The notes under the pieces: generated by a model
Seen by the model: the letters and a program-made list of their open reading frames with translations, nothing else
Database searches by the model: none
What the model was told of the DNA's origin: nothing
In this document: positions 25,442 through 34,669 of the stretch, piece by piece
Layout of the letters: every line of letters begins with the position of its first letter
Position numbering within the stretch: the first letter of the stretch is position 1
Translations under genes and position numbers: made by a program
NCBI GenBank assembly: GCA_021775965.1
Contig: JAJFGV010000113.1
Location: 62,001 to 126,000, forward strand
From: Alphaproteobacteria bacterium
Lineage (GTDB): Bacteria > Pseudomonadota > Alphaproteobacteria > Micavibrionales > Micavibrionaceae
Direction: 5' to 3'
Length of the DNA stretch: 64,000 bases

Positions 25442-26948
25442 GACCCTTCACCTCTTTTGTAAGCGCAACCAAAGCGTCGCTCAAATTCCGAATGGTTTTC
25501 GGCCGCGCATATAAACCAAGTTTTGAACGCCGCCATAAAATATCTTCGACCTCACGCACCCATTCATAACGCACAAGATAAACCACTTCCGCCTCGTAAA
25601 TGCCATCGCCATAATGCGCGCCCAAATCCTTCAAAGACTTCGCCCCGTCCAGAAACCGCTCCATCCGTGTGCCGTAGCTGCGTCCATAGCGTTGCAACAA
25701 ATCGCCTGGAAGCCACGGATATTTGGCGCTTTTCGTCTCCATGAACGCCTCGAAATCATCAATATCACCCCCTGGAAGCGCATGGGCCGCGCTCCATGCC
25801 GCGCCGGGCCGCCCAGCCATTCTTAACGCCTTACTCACCGCTTCTTCGGCCAAATGTCGATACGTTGTTAACTTGCCGCCAAACACTGAAATCATCGGTG
25901 CCTGCATATCCTTGTGGCGATACAATCTATAACCACGGCTCGACGCCGTTGCATTTTTCTTGCCATCATCAAAGAGGGGCCGTACACCGCTATAGGACCA
26001 GACGACATCATCCGTTGTAACCTGCCCCCTGAATGCATTGTTATAAGCTGCACAAAGATACAGAACCTCATCCTGCGAAATTTGCGCCGTGATCGGATCA
26101 CCTTCGAAATTCTCTTCTGTCGTACCAATCAAAGTAAAATCATTCTCATAAGGAATAACAAAAACAATGCGCTTGTCTTTTTGCTGAATGATATAGGCCT
26201 GATCGCCGTCATAACATCGCGGCACAACAATATGGCTGCCCTTTACCAGCCTGACATCAGGAACACCCTGATAAACCAGGTCCGAAGCCTCCAGAACGCC
26301 ACGCACCCACGGCCCTGCTGCATTAATCACCATCGCCGCCCGCACGTCCCATTCTTGCCCGGCTGCCAGATCACGCAAAGAAACATTCCAGTGATCACCG
26401 TCACAGCGCAGCTTTGTGCACGCCGTGCGCGTTAAAACTTCCGCGCCACGCTCTACCGCATCAAGCGCGTTCAACACCACCAGCCGCGCATCATTGGTCT
26501 GGCAATCGCTATACACAAAGCCTTCAGTATATCTTTTATCGATAGCCGCGCCATATTCATGGGCTTTCAAATCAACCGCTTTCGAGCCAGACAGCTTTTT
26601 TCGTCCCGCCAGATGATCGTACAAAAACAGCCCCAACCGGATCATCCAGACCGGGCGCTGCCCTTCATCATGCGGCAGCACAAATTCCATGGGCCACACC
26701 ATATGCGGCGCAGCGCGCAAAAGGATCTCACGTTCCTTCAACGACTCCCGCACCAGTCCAAATTCAAAATATTCGAGATAACGCAGACCGCCATGGATCA
26801 GCTTGGTACTGGCCGAAGACGTGGCACTGGCCAGATCACCGGCTTCAACCAGCAAAACCGACAGGCCACGACCAGCGGCATCACGCGCAATGCCCGCCCC
26901 GTTTATACCGCCACCAATCACACATAAATCATAGTCAGGATCAACCAT
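25416..26948 (-). CDS. glpD: glycerol-3-phosphate dehydrogenase, FAD-dependent
   Basis: Membrane-associated aerobic G3P dehydrogenase passing electrons to quinone, 510 residues. FAD-binding YDLCVIGGGINGAGIARDAAG begins at residue 4, then LASATSSASTKLIHGGLRYLE, AAMVINAAGPWV and FVIPYENDFTLIGTTEE. A C-terminal domain with LVRYEWVREVEDILWRRSKLG completes the fold. The gene is transcribed ahead of glpK and overlaps it, indicating a two-gene operon. Confidence 0.96.
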   Translation of the reverse strand: MVDPDYDLCVIGGGINGAGIARDAAGRGLSVLLVEAGDLASATSSASTKLIHGGLRYLEYFEFGLVRESLKEREILLRAAPHMVWPMEFVLPHDEGQRPVWMIRLGLFLYDHLAGRKKLSGSKAVDLKAHEYGAAIDKRYTEGFVYSDCQTNDARLVVLNALDAVERGAEVLTRTACTKLRCDGDHWNVSLRDLAAGQEWDVRAAMVINAAGPWVRGVLEASDLVYQGVPDVRLVKGSHIVVPRCYDGDQAYIIQQKDKRIVFVIPYENDFTLIGTTEENFEGDPITAQISQDEVLYLCAAYNNAFRGQVTTDDVVWSYSGVRPLFDDGKKNATASSRGYRLYRHKDMQAPMISVFGGKLTTYRHLAEEAVSKALRMAGRPGAAWSAAHALPGGDIDDFEAFMETKSAKYPWLPGDLLQRYGRSYGTRMERFLDGAKSLKDLGAHYGDGIYEAEVVYLVRYEWVREVEDILWRRSKLGLYARPKTIRNLSDALVALTKEVKGHDEKLVGR

Positions 26949-26992
26949 ACCTTAAAGTACAGTATGTTGCAGACTCTGAAAAGGGGGAAGGA

Positions 26993-27397
26993 TTATGCCG
27001 CAATCATGCGATGGACAACAATCCGCAGCTTCGCCTCAAGCTGCGCCGCCGAAAACGGCTTTTTGATATAGCCCGTCACGCCGGAGGTCTTGGCCTCGAC
27101 AATTGATTCCAGATCGCCACGCCCGGTAATCATCAAAAAGGGGATATCCGGGTCCACTGAACGCAACTGCCGCAACAGCTCAACACCGTTCATCCCCGGC
27201 ATATTCCAGTCACACATAATAATATTAATGAAATCATAGGCGGAATCGATAAACTGTAGTGCTTCCTTGCCATCCGGCGCTTCAAAAATCTGAGTAATCC
27301 CGAGCTCAGAAAGCATATTGCGCATCATGGCCCGCGCCTCTGTTTGATCCTCAACAAGAAGAACCTTAAGATCTTTTAAAGCCATACCACCACTCAT
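26993..27397 (-). CDS. single-domain response regulator
   Basis: 134-residue CheY-like receiver without output domain: VLLVEDQTEARAMMRNML, acidic Glu16/Asp17, phosphoacceptor Asp63 in IIMCDWNMPGMNG, MITGRGD and IKKPFSAAQLEAKL. The start may instead be Met5. It follows the hybrid kinase by 23 bases on the same strand, so both are probably one operon and the kinase is the likely phosphodonor. Confidence 0.9.
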   Translation of the reverse strand: MSGGMALKDLKVLLVEDQTEARAMMRNMLSELGITQIFEAPDGKEALQFIDSAYDFINIIMCDWNMPGMNGVELLRQLRSVDPDIPFLMITGRGDLESIVEAKTSGVTGYIKKPFSAAQLEAKLRIVVHRMIAA

Positions 27398-27420
27398 TAC
27401 ACAAACTCCTCTTTACTTTA

Positions 27421-29508
27421 TTACCCTTCGGCATTTCCACCAGTTTTCCAGTGAGCGGTCTCTATCGCAGGACCTTCATCTGAATTGCTATTATCGTTTT
27501 CACGCAGTCTTTGGTAAATCAGACGGGCAAGAACTTCATACTCCAGCGGCTTGGCCATAAAATAAGCATCATCAGGAAGCTCAACTCTGGCCATTTTTCC
27601 ATTGGCAGGATACCCGCTCATAAAAATAATTTTAGTCTCTTCGCGCAAAGATTGAAACAATTCTGCCAGTTTCACACCATTGAGCTCAGGCATGACTACA
27701 TCAGTTAGAAGAATATCAATTTGACCTTCAAAGTCTTCCTGTTTTGCGAGCGCCTCATTTCCATTTTCCGCCTGCAAAACAGTCATGCCAAGTTTCTCCA
27801 GCATATCGCATACCAAAATCCGTAGATCCGGCTCATCCTCCGCCACCAGGGCTGTATACCCTTCCATCCGCAAGTCTTCTATATTGGTAGCATCTCCCTT
27901 AACCTGCCGTGTCGGCTCCTTATCGGTAATCGGCAAATAAATGGATATCGTCGTCCCCCGCCCAAGCGACGACTGAACATTGATATAGCCACCAGTCTCT
28001 TGCACCAGACCGTAAACCATCGACAAACCAAGTCCCGTCCCCTTACCCTGATCCTTGGTTGTAAAAAACGGATCAAAGATACGATCAACAGTCTGCTGAT
28101 CCATACCGGTCCCGGTATCATTTACACTCAGACAGGCAAAAGAATTGCCACGCTCTTCCACCGGAACGGAAACCGGAAGATCGCCTTCCTCCGCCAACTT
28201 CACCTCAACCAGAAAAGTCCCGCCATCGGGCATGGCATCACGGGCATTAATCGCCAGATTCATCAAAATCTGACCAACTGCATCAGGCCCACATTCAATA
28301 CATATATCATCCGGGCACGTCCGAATGATGCAATGAACAGACGCATCAAGAAGCGGTTGTAAAAGCGGCTCCTGATCGCGTACGGTCTCACGCAGATCAA
28401 CCACATTCTGTGTAACAATTTTATGGCGACTAAACATCAACATGCGTTTGGTTAAATCCGCGCCTCGTTTTGTTGCCTTGCGTGAATGCTGCAGGTAATT
28501 CCATACCTTGCCGTCTTTCTCCGATTCATTTTCGGCCATACGAATATAGCCATCAACAATTGACAGCACATTGTTAAAATCATGCGCAATTCCAGCCGCC
28601 AACTGACCCAGCGCATCCAGTTTCTTCCCCTGAAAGGCTTCAGCTTCGCGCTGTTTCTGTTCGGTAATATCCGTGAAAACGCCAATAAACAGATCCAGGT
28701 GCCCCTTGCGATCCCGCACAGGCGTCAGCTTGATGTTAAACCAGCGCTCACTATCCATTCCTGAAACTTCCGCCTCAATATCGGCCTGTTCGCCCTTGCC
28801 AATCGCATCCATAATAGAACCGGCACAATTGCGATCATTGAGCGCACCAAGAAGAAACACCCAGTCATTACCAATAACCTCTTCACGCTCCATATTCGTA
28901 AGCTGGCAAAAGGATTCATTGGCATAGATCACCGCGTTATCTGATTGTTTGGGATCACTGATAATAATACCCAGCGCCGCCGCCTCCACTGCCTGGCTCA
29001 GCTCATGGCTATAGCGATTGAGGCGCAGGAAATCCTCCTCGTGCCTTTTCAGATCGCTAATATCATTAAGAACAACGATGGCACTCTTGTCTTTTGTCTT
29101 TTGCACTTCCGCCAGACAAATATTTCCTTCACCCCATTCGATAACCTCACGAAAGCCCTGCGTGCTCATCTGCCCGGCAATACCGTCAATTGCCTTTTCC
29201 AAACTTTCATCACAATCCATCGCATGGTCGAACAGATAATTAAGGAACGTATCAAAATTCAGATCTTTACCACTTTTCCCTTCCAGAAACGGCACGTACT
29301 GATAAGCCTGCTGATTGGCTTTGTGAAAACGTCCCTTCTTATCAAAAAACACCAAGCCGTTTACAGAAACACCAACTGAATCTTCCAGCATTTTATAATG
29401 CCGACGCAACGCATAATGACGGCAAACCAGGAAAGCAAAAGCCCCCCCGAAAAGCACAGAAAGAAGATAAGGAATAATGGAAAGGAACACATGAACTCCT
29501 GTATGCAA
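27421..29508 (-). CDS. hybrid sensor histidine kinase (PAS, HisKA, HATPase, receiver)
   Basis: 695 residues. An N-terminal membrane helix (FLSIIPYLLSVLFGGAFAF) comes first, then two PAS-like regions (about 45-155 and 170-285, with a PAC-like FIGVFTDITEQKQREAE). HisKA has phospho-His309 in AAGIAHDFNNVLSIVDGY, HATPase has N-box NLAINARDAMP and G-boxes NDTGTGM and GKGTGLGLSMVYG, and a C-terminal receiver has Asp603 in LLTDVVMPELNG. The HDFNN type belongs to the CckA-like HWE-unrelated hybrid kinases common in Alphaproteobacteria. Whether it is CckA itself is doubtful: its N-terminal arrangement and the following lone receiver differ from the usual locus. The signal is unknown. Confidence 0.92.
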   Translation of the reverse strand: MHTGVHVFLSIIPYLLSVLFGGAFAFLVCRHYALRRHYKMLEDSVGVSVNGLVFFDKKGRFHKANQQAYQYVPFLEGKSGKDLNFDTFLNYLFDHAMDCDESLEKAIDGIAGQMSTQGFREVIEWGEGNICLAEVQKTKDKSAIVVLNDISDLKRHEEDFLRLNRYSHELSQAVEAAALGIIISDPKQSDNAVIYANESFCQLTNMEREEVIGNDWVFLLGALNDRNCAGSIMDAIGKGEQADIEAEVSGMDSERWFNIKLTPVRDRKGHLDLFIGVFTDITEQKQREAEAFQGKKLDALGQLAAGIAHDFNNVLSIVDGYIRMAENESEKDGKVWNYLQHSRKATKRGADLTKRMLMFSRHKIVTQNVVDLRETVRDQEPLLQPLLDASVHCIIRTCPDDICIECGPDAVGQILMNLAINARDAMPDGGTFLVEVKLAEEGDLPVSVPVEERGNSFACLSVNDTGTGMDQQTVDRIFDPFFTTKDQGKGTGLGLSMVYGLVQETGGYINVQSSLGRGTTISIYLPITDKEPTRQVKGDATNIEDLRMEGYTALVAEDEPDLRILVCDMLEKLGMTVLQAENGNEALAKQEDFEGQIDILLTDVVMPELNGVKLAELFQSLREETKIIFMSGYPANGKMARVELPDDAYFMAKPLEYEVLARLIYQRLRENDNSNSDEGPAIETAHWKTGGNAEG

Positions 29509-29674
29509 CCAAAGGTATTTGGTTCTATTAAACTACCCCCAGCTATGAGCAAAAGAACAGCCTTTCTAACTTTGACATACATAGGCATACACCCAATACT
29601 TAAGGTTGTGATTCCTGCTTTTTATTGGATTCGCGTTTTGCAAAAATTTTTTCACTCTTTTAAGCTGCGGCCCT

Positions 29675-31786
29675 ATGCCCTTCCGATCAATTTTTTCTGC
29701 TTTGTTGCTCTGCACCGCCCTGTTTTCGGGAATGTCTTCAGCGCAGGCAGAAAATTCCAACCACTCTGCCACCATAACCGGCCCACTCGGGTTAAACACC
29801 GTGCCCGGTGCGCGCATGGCTCCGGCCGGAACGATTTCAACGGGCGTATCAACGCTTGATCCTTACGTGCACGGCTATATCGGTTTTCAAATCGCCGATC
29901 CGCTTTACATCAACATTCGCCAGAGCGCAGAAGTGTCCAACATCAACAAAGATGCAAGACGACTTTATCCCGGCGTTGATTTTAAACTGCGAGTCCTCAG
30001 CGAAAATACTTACCGCCCTGCTGTTGCTGTTGGCCTGCAATCGGCCATCGGCCATAAACGTATGGCCGGCGAATATATCACCATGTCCAAACGCTATCAT
30101 GATTTTGATTTTACGCTCGGCGCTGGCTGGGGCCGCTTTGGCAGCGCTGGCCACATCGAAAACCCGCTCAAATCTCTCACCAGCCATTTCGGCAAACGGC
30201 GCAGCCTTGATGGTGAAATGCCCGCCATGCCCTCCAGCTGGTTCACCGGTGAAGATATCGGTTTCTTTGGCGGCGTCGAATATTTCACACCTTATATAGA
30301 CGGACTGTCCGCCAAGCTTGATTGGGGCGCCGACCGCTTTGAGGCCGAACGTGCCGCTTTTAATTTTGATGCCCCTGCCCCGTGGTCAGCCTCTCTTGTT
30401 TACCGTCCCGTCCCCTGGGCCGATACCAGCATCGGCATACAAGGCACCGAAAAAATTATGGGCCGCGTATCATTCCAGGCCAGCCCCGACATTTGGCCGT
30501 TTAAATCACACGAAGACGGCACGCCAAAACCCCTACGCCAATTCAGAGCGGGCATCGCCTCTCCTGCACAAATGCAGATCGCGGCAGACAATGATGGCAT
30601 TCATCTTTACGATGTTTCCAGCGATGAAAAATTCGCCCGAGCACAGCTACATATGGACAAGAATATCCCGGCGCCGCGTCAATTGGGCCGCGCCGCGCGC
30701 CACATGGCCAATCACGGCGGCCCGGCGATTGAAGAGCTTTACATCACCCCGAGCATTCATAACCTCCGCGGCCCTACTGTGCGCCTGCTCCGCAGCGACT
30801 TTGAACAGGCCCTCGCCCTCAACCAGGGCAGTGCGGCGGAAATGTGGCGTAACACCCAATTTGTCACCGATGATTCAAAGCCGGAAAAAACGGAAAGAGA
30901 CAATCGATTTTCTTTCCTCGATTACCTTGGTCCAAAAAACTTTAAACTCATCCTTGATAACGAGGTCAGCCTATCGGAGGAAGACAGCGGCACGCTTTAC
31001 CGCACCGCCATCATCATCGAAAAAACTGTACCGGAATTTTTTGGCTTCCTGACCAGCGGCGCAGCGCTTCGCATTAATATTGCCGACAACCTCGACAACA
31101 TCCATAAATTCCGCCCGCGTGCGATCCTACCGGTGCGCAGCGATGTCGATGATTTCGCTGACAACACTTTTGCCGTCGAAAAACTGTTCACCAGCTACAC
31201 CCATAGCTTTCACCCGAACACCCACGCGGCGGTGACCGGCGGTTATCTCGAGGAAATGTATGCCGGCTTTGGTGGTGAAGTTCTCTACCGTCCCTTTGGC
31301 AAACGCTTTGCCGTTGGCACCGAGGCCTGGCTGGCGTTAAAGCGCGACCCCTTTGCCAAATACGCGATGGGGCTTAATGGCGATCACCTCCTCAGCGGCC
31401 ATGTACAGGCGTGGTATGATGTGCCGGACTATGATGTCACGGTGCAGGCGCGCGTCGGGCGTTACCTCGCCGAAGATATCGGCGGTACATTGGCGCTGCA
31501 AAAAGATTTCACCAACGGTGCAAAAATCGAGGGCTTCGTCACGCTCACCGACAATGCCGACTTCGATGTCTTTGGCGGCACCACCCATGCCTATAACGGC
31601 ATCCGTTTGAGCCTGCCGCTCGGCAGCATTAAATACGTTCCACCCGGCAGTGAAGCCCGCGTAAAATTCGCCCCGCAAGGCCGCGATATCGGCCAGTCGG
31701 TCAACAACCCACTACCACTATACGAAGCCACCGAAAACTTCTCCAAAGACCACATAATCGCCCACTGGAACGGCGTTTTGGACTAA
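29675..31786 (+). CDS. YjbH-like outer-membrane exopolysaccharide-associated protein
   Basis: 703 residues with a signal peptide (LLLCTALFSGMSSAQA then EN). The N-terminal GPLGLNTVPGARMAPAGTI and the long beta-strand repeats match the YjbH family (DUF940), where the protein is linked to exopolysaccharide export in enterobacteria. PRQLGRAARHMANH and GGEVLYRPFGKRFAVG are further family-like segments, and the C-terminus ends in a short helix. In the known system yjbEFGH act together; here only this member is present. No Shine-Dalgarno sequence is evident before the ATG. Confidence 0.82.
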   Translation: MPFRSIFSALLLCTALFSGMSSAQAENSNHSATITGPLGLNTVPGARMAPAGTISTGVSTLDPYVHGYIGFQIADPLYINIRQSAEVSNINKDARRLYPGVDFKLRVLSENTYRPAVAVGLQSAIGHKRMAGEYITMSKRYHDFDFTLGAGWGRFGSAGHIENPLKSLTSHFGKRRSLDGEMPAMPSSWFTGEDIGFFGGVEYFTPYIDGLSAKLDWGADRFEAERAAFNFDAPAPWSASLVYRPVPWADTSIGIQGTEKIMGRVSFQASPDIWPFKSHEDGTPKPLRQFRAGIASPAQMQIAADNDGIHLYDVSSDEKFARAQLHMDKNIPAPRQLGRAARHMANHGGPAIEELYITPSIHNLRGPTVRLLRSDFEQALALNQGSAAEMWRNTQFVTDDSKPEKTERDNRFSFLDYLGPKNFKLILDNEVSLSEEDSGTLYRTAIIIEKTVPEFFGFLTSGAALRINIADNLDNIHKFRPRAILPVRSDVDDFADNTFAVEKLFTSYTHSFHPNTHAAVTGGYLEEMYAGFGGEVLYRPFGKRFAVGTEAWLALKRDPFAKYAMGLNGDHLLSGHVQAWYDVPDYDVTVQARVGRYLAEDIGGTLALQKDFTNGAKIEGFVTLTDNADFDVFGGTTHAYNGIRLSLPLGSIKYVPPGSEARVKFAPQGRDIGQSVNNPLPLYEATENFSKDHIIAHWNGVLD

Positions 31787-31826
31787 AGATTAACAGCTTC
31801 TTAAGATTGTTCCTGTCTAATAAGGC

Positions 31827-33326
31827 ATGGCTGAGGATGAGGGAAATCATAGGGTTTTTGCGTCTGATGAGAAGGAAGAGAGTTTACACTCTTCCTCAAG
31901 CGCTCAATCGCCCCCACCTCAACTTGAAAACGTTTTCAATACAAATAGCCTGATCCTTGAGCAGGATGATCGTTTTGATCTCAAAGTATATCAAAAAATG
32001 GGCAACACCATTCTTGAATTCGATGTTCGCAAAGCCCTGAAAGATCAAGATGCCTTCCTCGAAAAAACGCAGGACATCATAGACAAATACATCACGATGG
32101 ATCGAATGGCAGAAGTTGTCGCAGAAGGCCTCGAAGAATCCTGGTTTCTGGGCAATATGATCGCAAAGGACGATATTGATAACACGGTCGATATATATGA
32201 AGGTAGAACTTATTTAACCCCGGAAGAACAATCCTTTCTCGACAAAATAAAAACTCATCAGGATTCCTGGTATGGCGATGATCAGAATGCTTCTTATGAC
32301 GACATGCATGATGTTCAGGATGGTGATGGCCCTGACTATCAGGCCATGTACACCCAGTTTTCTTATGATAGCGAAATATTTCTGACGAAAGAGGATATTA
32401 AGAGCAGACTGGCAAACCCATACGATGACGCAACAGGGAACAGCACATTTCGAACTATCTCCCTTGATCCCAGCAAGAATTTAAGTGCACGCATCAGAGG
32501 GCTTCTTTCAACCACACTGGAATCCACTCTGAAAAATAGTGGGCTGACCGCTGATAAACTCAATCAGTTGGAAAATACATTCTCTATCCCGATTAAGCCT
32601 GTATTAGACGCTTTTGTAAAATATCATGAGCAGGGCCATACCCTGGGCAAAACAATGGGATTGGGAGAAGCAGGCTCTGATTATTACGGCACCGTAAAGC
32701 TGCTTAAACAATACAATAACACAGGAGAACTGAACGAAGGCGTAAGAGAGTTTGTAACATTCTGGGGTGATCTAAGAACCCTGAAAACCATGGATTCACT
32801 ATTGGATTCTAGCAAGGAAGAGGCTGATCAACAGAAGGCTGCTAAATACGGCTTTGGAACTTACCTGGCCATTGATGAAGCTTTAAAACTTTCACCCAAA
32901 GAACTTGCCAATACGAGTGAAGAAGAAACCCTAAAGCGCGCGGCTCAATTTGATGCCCTGGTCAAAGACCGGGATTTGGTTGAATACGATGTCACCCGCG
33001 ACATCAGACTGGCCGTTGAGCAAATAAGCATCAAGGCGGGCACCGAGGGCTATCATATAGATATGTACCAGCAGGCCATTCAAAACCTTCGCGATAGTGG
33101 CGTTTACGGTAGCGCCGAAGGCGAAGACATAATGGAAGGTTCCGAGACCGCGATAAAACTCTATACGCTCGAAAAACTTTCGCAGGCTTTTGACAGGCTG
33201 GAAGATCGCATTGGTAAGGTAATTGAAAAACCGCCCAGCAGCGAAGCTAACAACGAGAGAAGTGAAGCACCTTTAAATGAGGTCAAAACTTTACCAACTC
33301 CCACCCCAACCTTAACAACACCCTAA
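31827..33326 (+). CDS. unknown 499-aa protein with HExxH motif
   Basis: No family recognised. The N-terminal 45 residues are polar and Ser-rich, followed by a mainly helical body and a Pro/Thr-rich tail (LPTPTPTLTTP). No signal peptide or membrane helix is visible. Near the centre there is KYHEQGHTLGKTM with His267-Glu-Gln-Gly-His271, then GEAGSDYYG with Glu281 and Asp285. That HExxH and ExxxD order resembles metal sites of gluzincin proteases, but the spacing of nine residues is much shorter than usual, so metal binding is only a hypothesis. It begins 40 bases after the YjbH-like gene and may be in the same operon. Confidence 0.7.
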   Translation: MAEDEGNHRVFASDEKEESLHSSSSAQSPPPQLENVFNTNSLILEQDDRFDLKVYQKMGNTILEFDVRKALKDQDAFLEKTQDIIDKYITMDRMAEVVAEGLEESWFLGNMIAKDDIDNTVDIYEGRTYLTPEEQSFLDKIKTHQDSWYGDDQNASYDDMHDVQDGDGPDYQAMYTQFSYDSEIFLTKEDIKSRLANPYDDATGNSTFRTISLDPSKNLSARIRGLLSTTLESTLKNSGLTADKLNQLENTFSIPIKPVLDAFVKYHEQGHTLGKTMGLGEAGSDYYGTVKLLKQYNNTGELNEGVREFVTFWGDLRTLKTMDSLLDSSKEEADQQKAAKYGFGTYLAIDEALKLSPKELANTSEEETLKRAAQFDALVKDRDLVEYDVTRDIRLAVEQISIKAGTEGYHIDMYQQAIQNLRDSGVYGSAEGEDIMEGSETAIKLYTLEKLSQAFDRLEDRIGKVIEKPPSSEANNERSEAPLNEVKTLPTPTPTLTTP

Positions 33327-33336
33327 GTAACGCAAA

Positions 33337-33445
33337 CTAAATTTTGGTCGTGACAAGGCATTCGAAGCGAGGCGCGCGGAATGTACACTTTCGTACATGA
33401 GCACGGCGAGACTGAAGAATAACGCTGTTCACGGCTGAAATTTAG
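33337..33445. repeat. imperfect palindromic element A
   Basis: About 109 bases. Ends CTAAATTTT and AAATTTAG are inverted and extend inward (GGTCGTGA facing TTCACGGC). The centre is ATGTAC-ACTTTC-GTACAT (33381-33398). It starts 10 bases after a stop codon. It resembles elements B (57714-57865) and C (42362-42552) in size, central palindrome and placement, with less shared core sequence. Confidence 0.6.
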
Positions 33446-33460
33446 GAAGCGGGCAAAAAG

Positions 33461-33488
33461 AAACCGTCACATTGGGGTGTGACGGTTT
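33461..33488 (-). terminator. terminator for the rluD transcript
   Basis: Perfect 11-bp stem AAACCGTCACA/TGTGACGGTTT with loop TTGGGG. On the minus strand the stem is followed by CTTTTTG, so it would end transcription arriving from rluD, about 190 bases upstream. On the plus strand no T-run follows. Confidence 0.6.
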
Positions 33489-33679
33489 GGAGGTACCAGA
33501 TCGAATGAAACATGAAATCGTAATTATATTATTAGGTCGGTATCTTTCTTTTTTTGTGCCTTGTCTTCCTTACCGCTGTTCGTCCCCGCATAGAAACTTT
33601 ATTTGTAAACCTTATATCTTAAGAATACATACAATTTTATGTAAATACAAACTATTTCTCAAAAAAATGAAATGAGGGG

Positions 33680-34669
33680 CTATTTTTCCAATAATTTCAA
33701 TATGTTAACAAAATCATCCGGCAACGGCGCGGTAAAGCTCATTTCCTCCTCTAAAACCGGATGAATAAAGGAAATAGCCGCCGCGTGAAGCGCCTGACGC
33801 GGAAAAAAAACCATCTTTTTAGCCACATTTTCCGCATATCCCTCCTTTTTCAGGGCCGCCTGCAGCGCCGTTGGCTGCGGCCCATAAAGCACATCCCCTA
33901 TCAATGGATGCTTCAAAAACCCCATATGAACGCGGATTTGATGAGTTCGGCCCGTCTCCAGCTTGCATTCCACCAGCGCACAAGCCTCTCCATAGGCCTT
34001 TTCCACCTTATAATGTGTTACCGCCTCCCGGCCGCCATTTTCATCAATCGCCATTTTCAAGCGGTGTGACGAATGCCGCCCAATCGGCTTGTTAACCTTG
34101 CCCTTGACCGGCATCGGCACCTTCAAAACCAGCGCTTTATACACCCGGCTGAGGCTGCGATCCACAAGCTGCTCCGACAGGCCTTTATGCGCCTTGTCGT
34201 TTTTGGCCACCACCATCAACCCGGTTGTATCCTTGTCCAGCCGGTGCACAATGCCAGGCCGCGCCACCCCGCCAATCCCCGATAAATCATCACCACAATG
34301 ATGCAGCAACGCATTGACCAGCGTGCCGCTCCAGTTCCCGGCCCCCGGATGCACAACTAGGCCGGCGGCTTTGTTAATCACCAGCATGTGTTCGTCTTCG
34401 AACACGATATCAAGGGGAATATCCTCGGCCTCCGGCTCGCACGGCACAGCGGGTGGAATTTCAATCTCGACCACATCGCCGACTTCCAGCCTGCGTGAAG
34501 CTTTGGGCGCTGCCTTGTTCACTGTTACCAGCTTGTCGTCAATTAATCCCTGAATACGGGCGCGCGACAAATCCTCACATAAAGTACGGATAGCCTTATC
34601 CACCCGTTCGCCGTCATGGGTTTCATCAATTATAAATCGATACGTTTCGTTTTTATGCGTCTCTGCCAT
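33680..34669 (-). CDS. rluD: 23S rRNA pseudouridine synthase, RluD family
   Basis: Pseudouridine synthase of about 329 residues. An N-terminal S4 domain (ERVDKAIRTLCEDLSRARIQ) is followed by the catalytic motif GIVHRLDKDTTGLMVVAKN with the conserved Asp, then RVYKALVLK, IGRHSSHRLKMA, KLETGRTHQIRVHMGFLKHPLIGD (shown as ETGRTHQIRVHM) and PRQALHAA. The RluD group modifies 23S helix 69. I start at 34669, whose ATGA overlaps the stop of the upstream gene; an extension to 34741 is unlikely. Confidence 0.93.
   Translation of the reverse strand: MAETHKNETYRFIIDETHDGERVDKAIRTLCEDLSRARIQGLIDDKLVTVNKAAPKASRRLEVGDVVEIEIPPAVPCEPEAEDIPLDIVFEDEHMLVINKAAGLVVHPGAGNWSGTLVNALLHHCGDDLSGIGGVARPGIVHRLDKDTTGLMVVAKNDKAHKGLSEQLVDRSLSRVYKALVLKVPMPVKGKVNKPIGRHSSHRLKMAIDENGGREAVTHYKVEKAYGEACALVECKLETGRTHQIRVHMGFLKHPLIGDVLYGPQPTALQAALKKEGYAENVAKKMVFFPRQALHAAAISFIHPVLEEEMSFTAPLPDDFVNILKLLEK

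Larger units (their letters stand above)
33327..33679. other. 353-base intergenic region with repeat and hairpin
   Basis: No convincing gene. It holds the palindromic element at 33337-33445, the rluD-side terminator at 33461-33488, and about 190 AT-rich bases. A 67-codon frame on the plus strand starts inside the hairpin and has no ribosome binding site. Confidence 0.6.

Noticed and set aside
27421-29508. Hybrid kinase as CckA
   Set aside because: The core is similar but the N-terminal layout and the adjacent lone receiver are not typical; the gene symbol was not given.
33472-33675. 67-codon plus-strand frame after element A
   Set aside because: Begins inside a terminator stem, has no Shine-Dalgarno sequence and no recognisable product.
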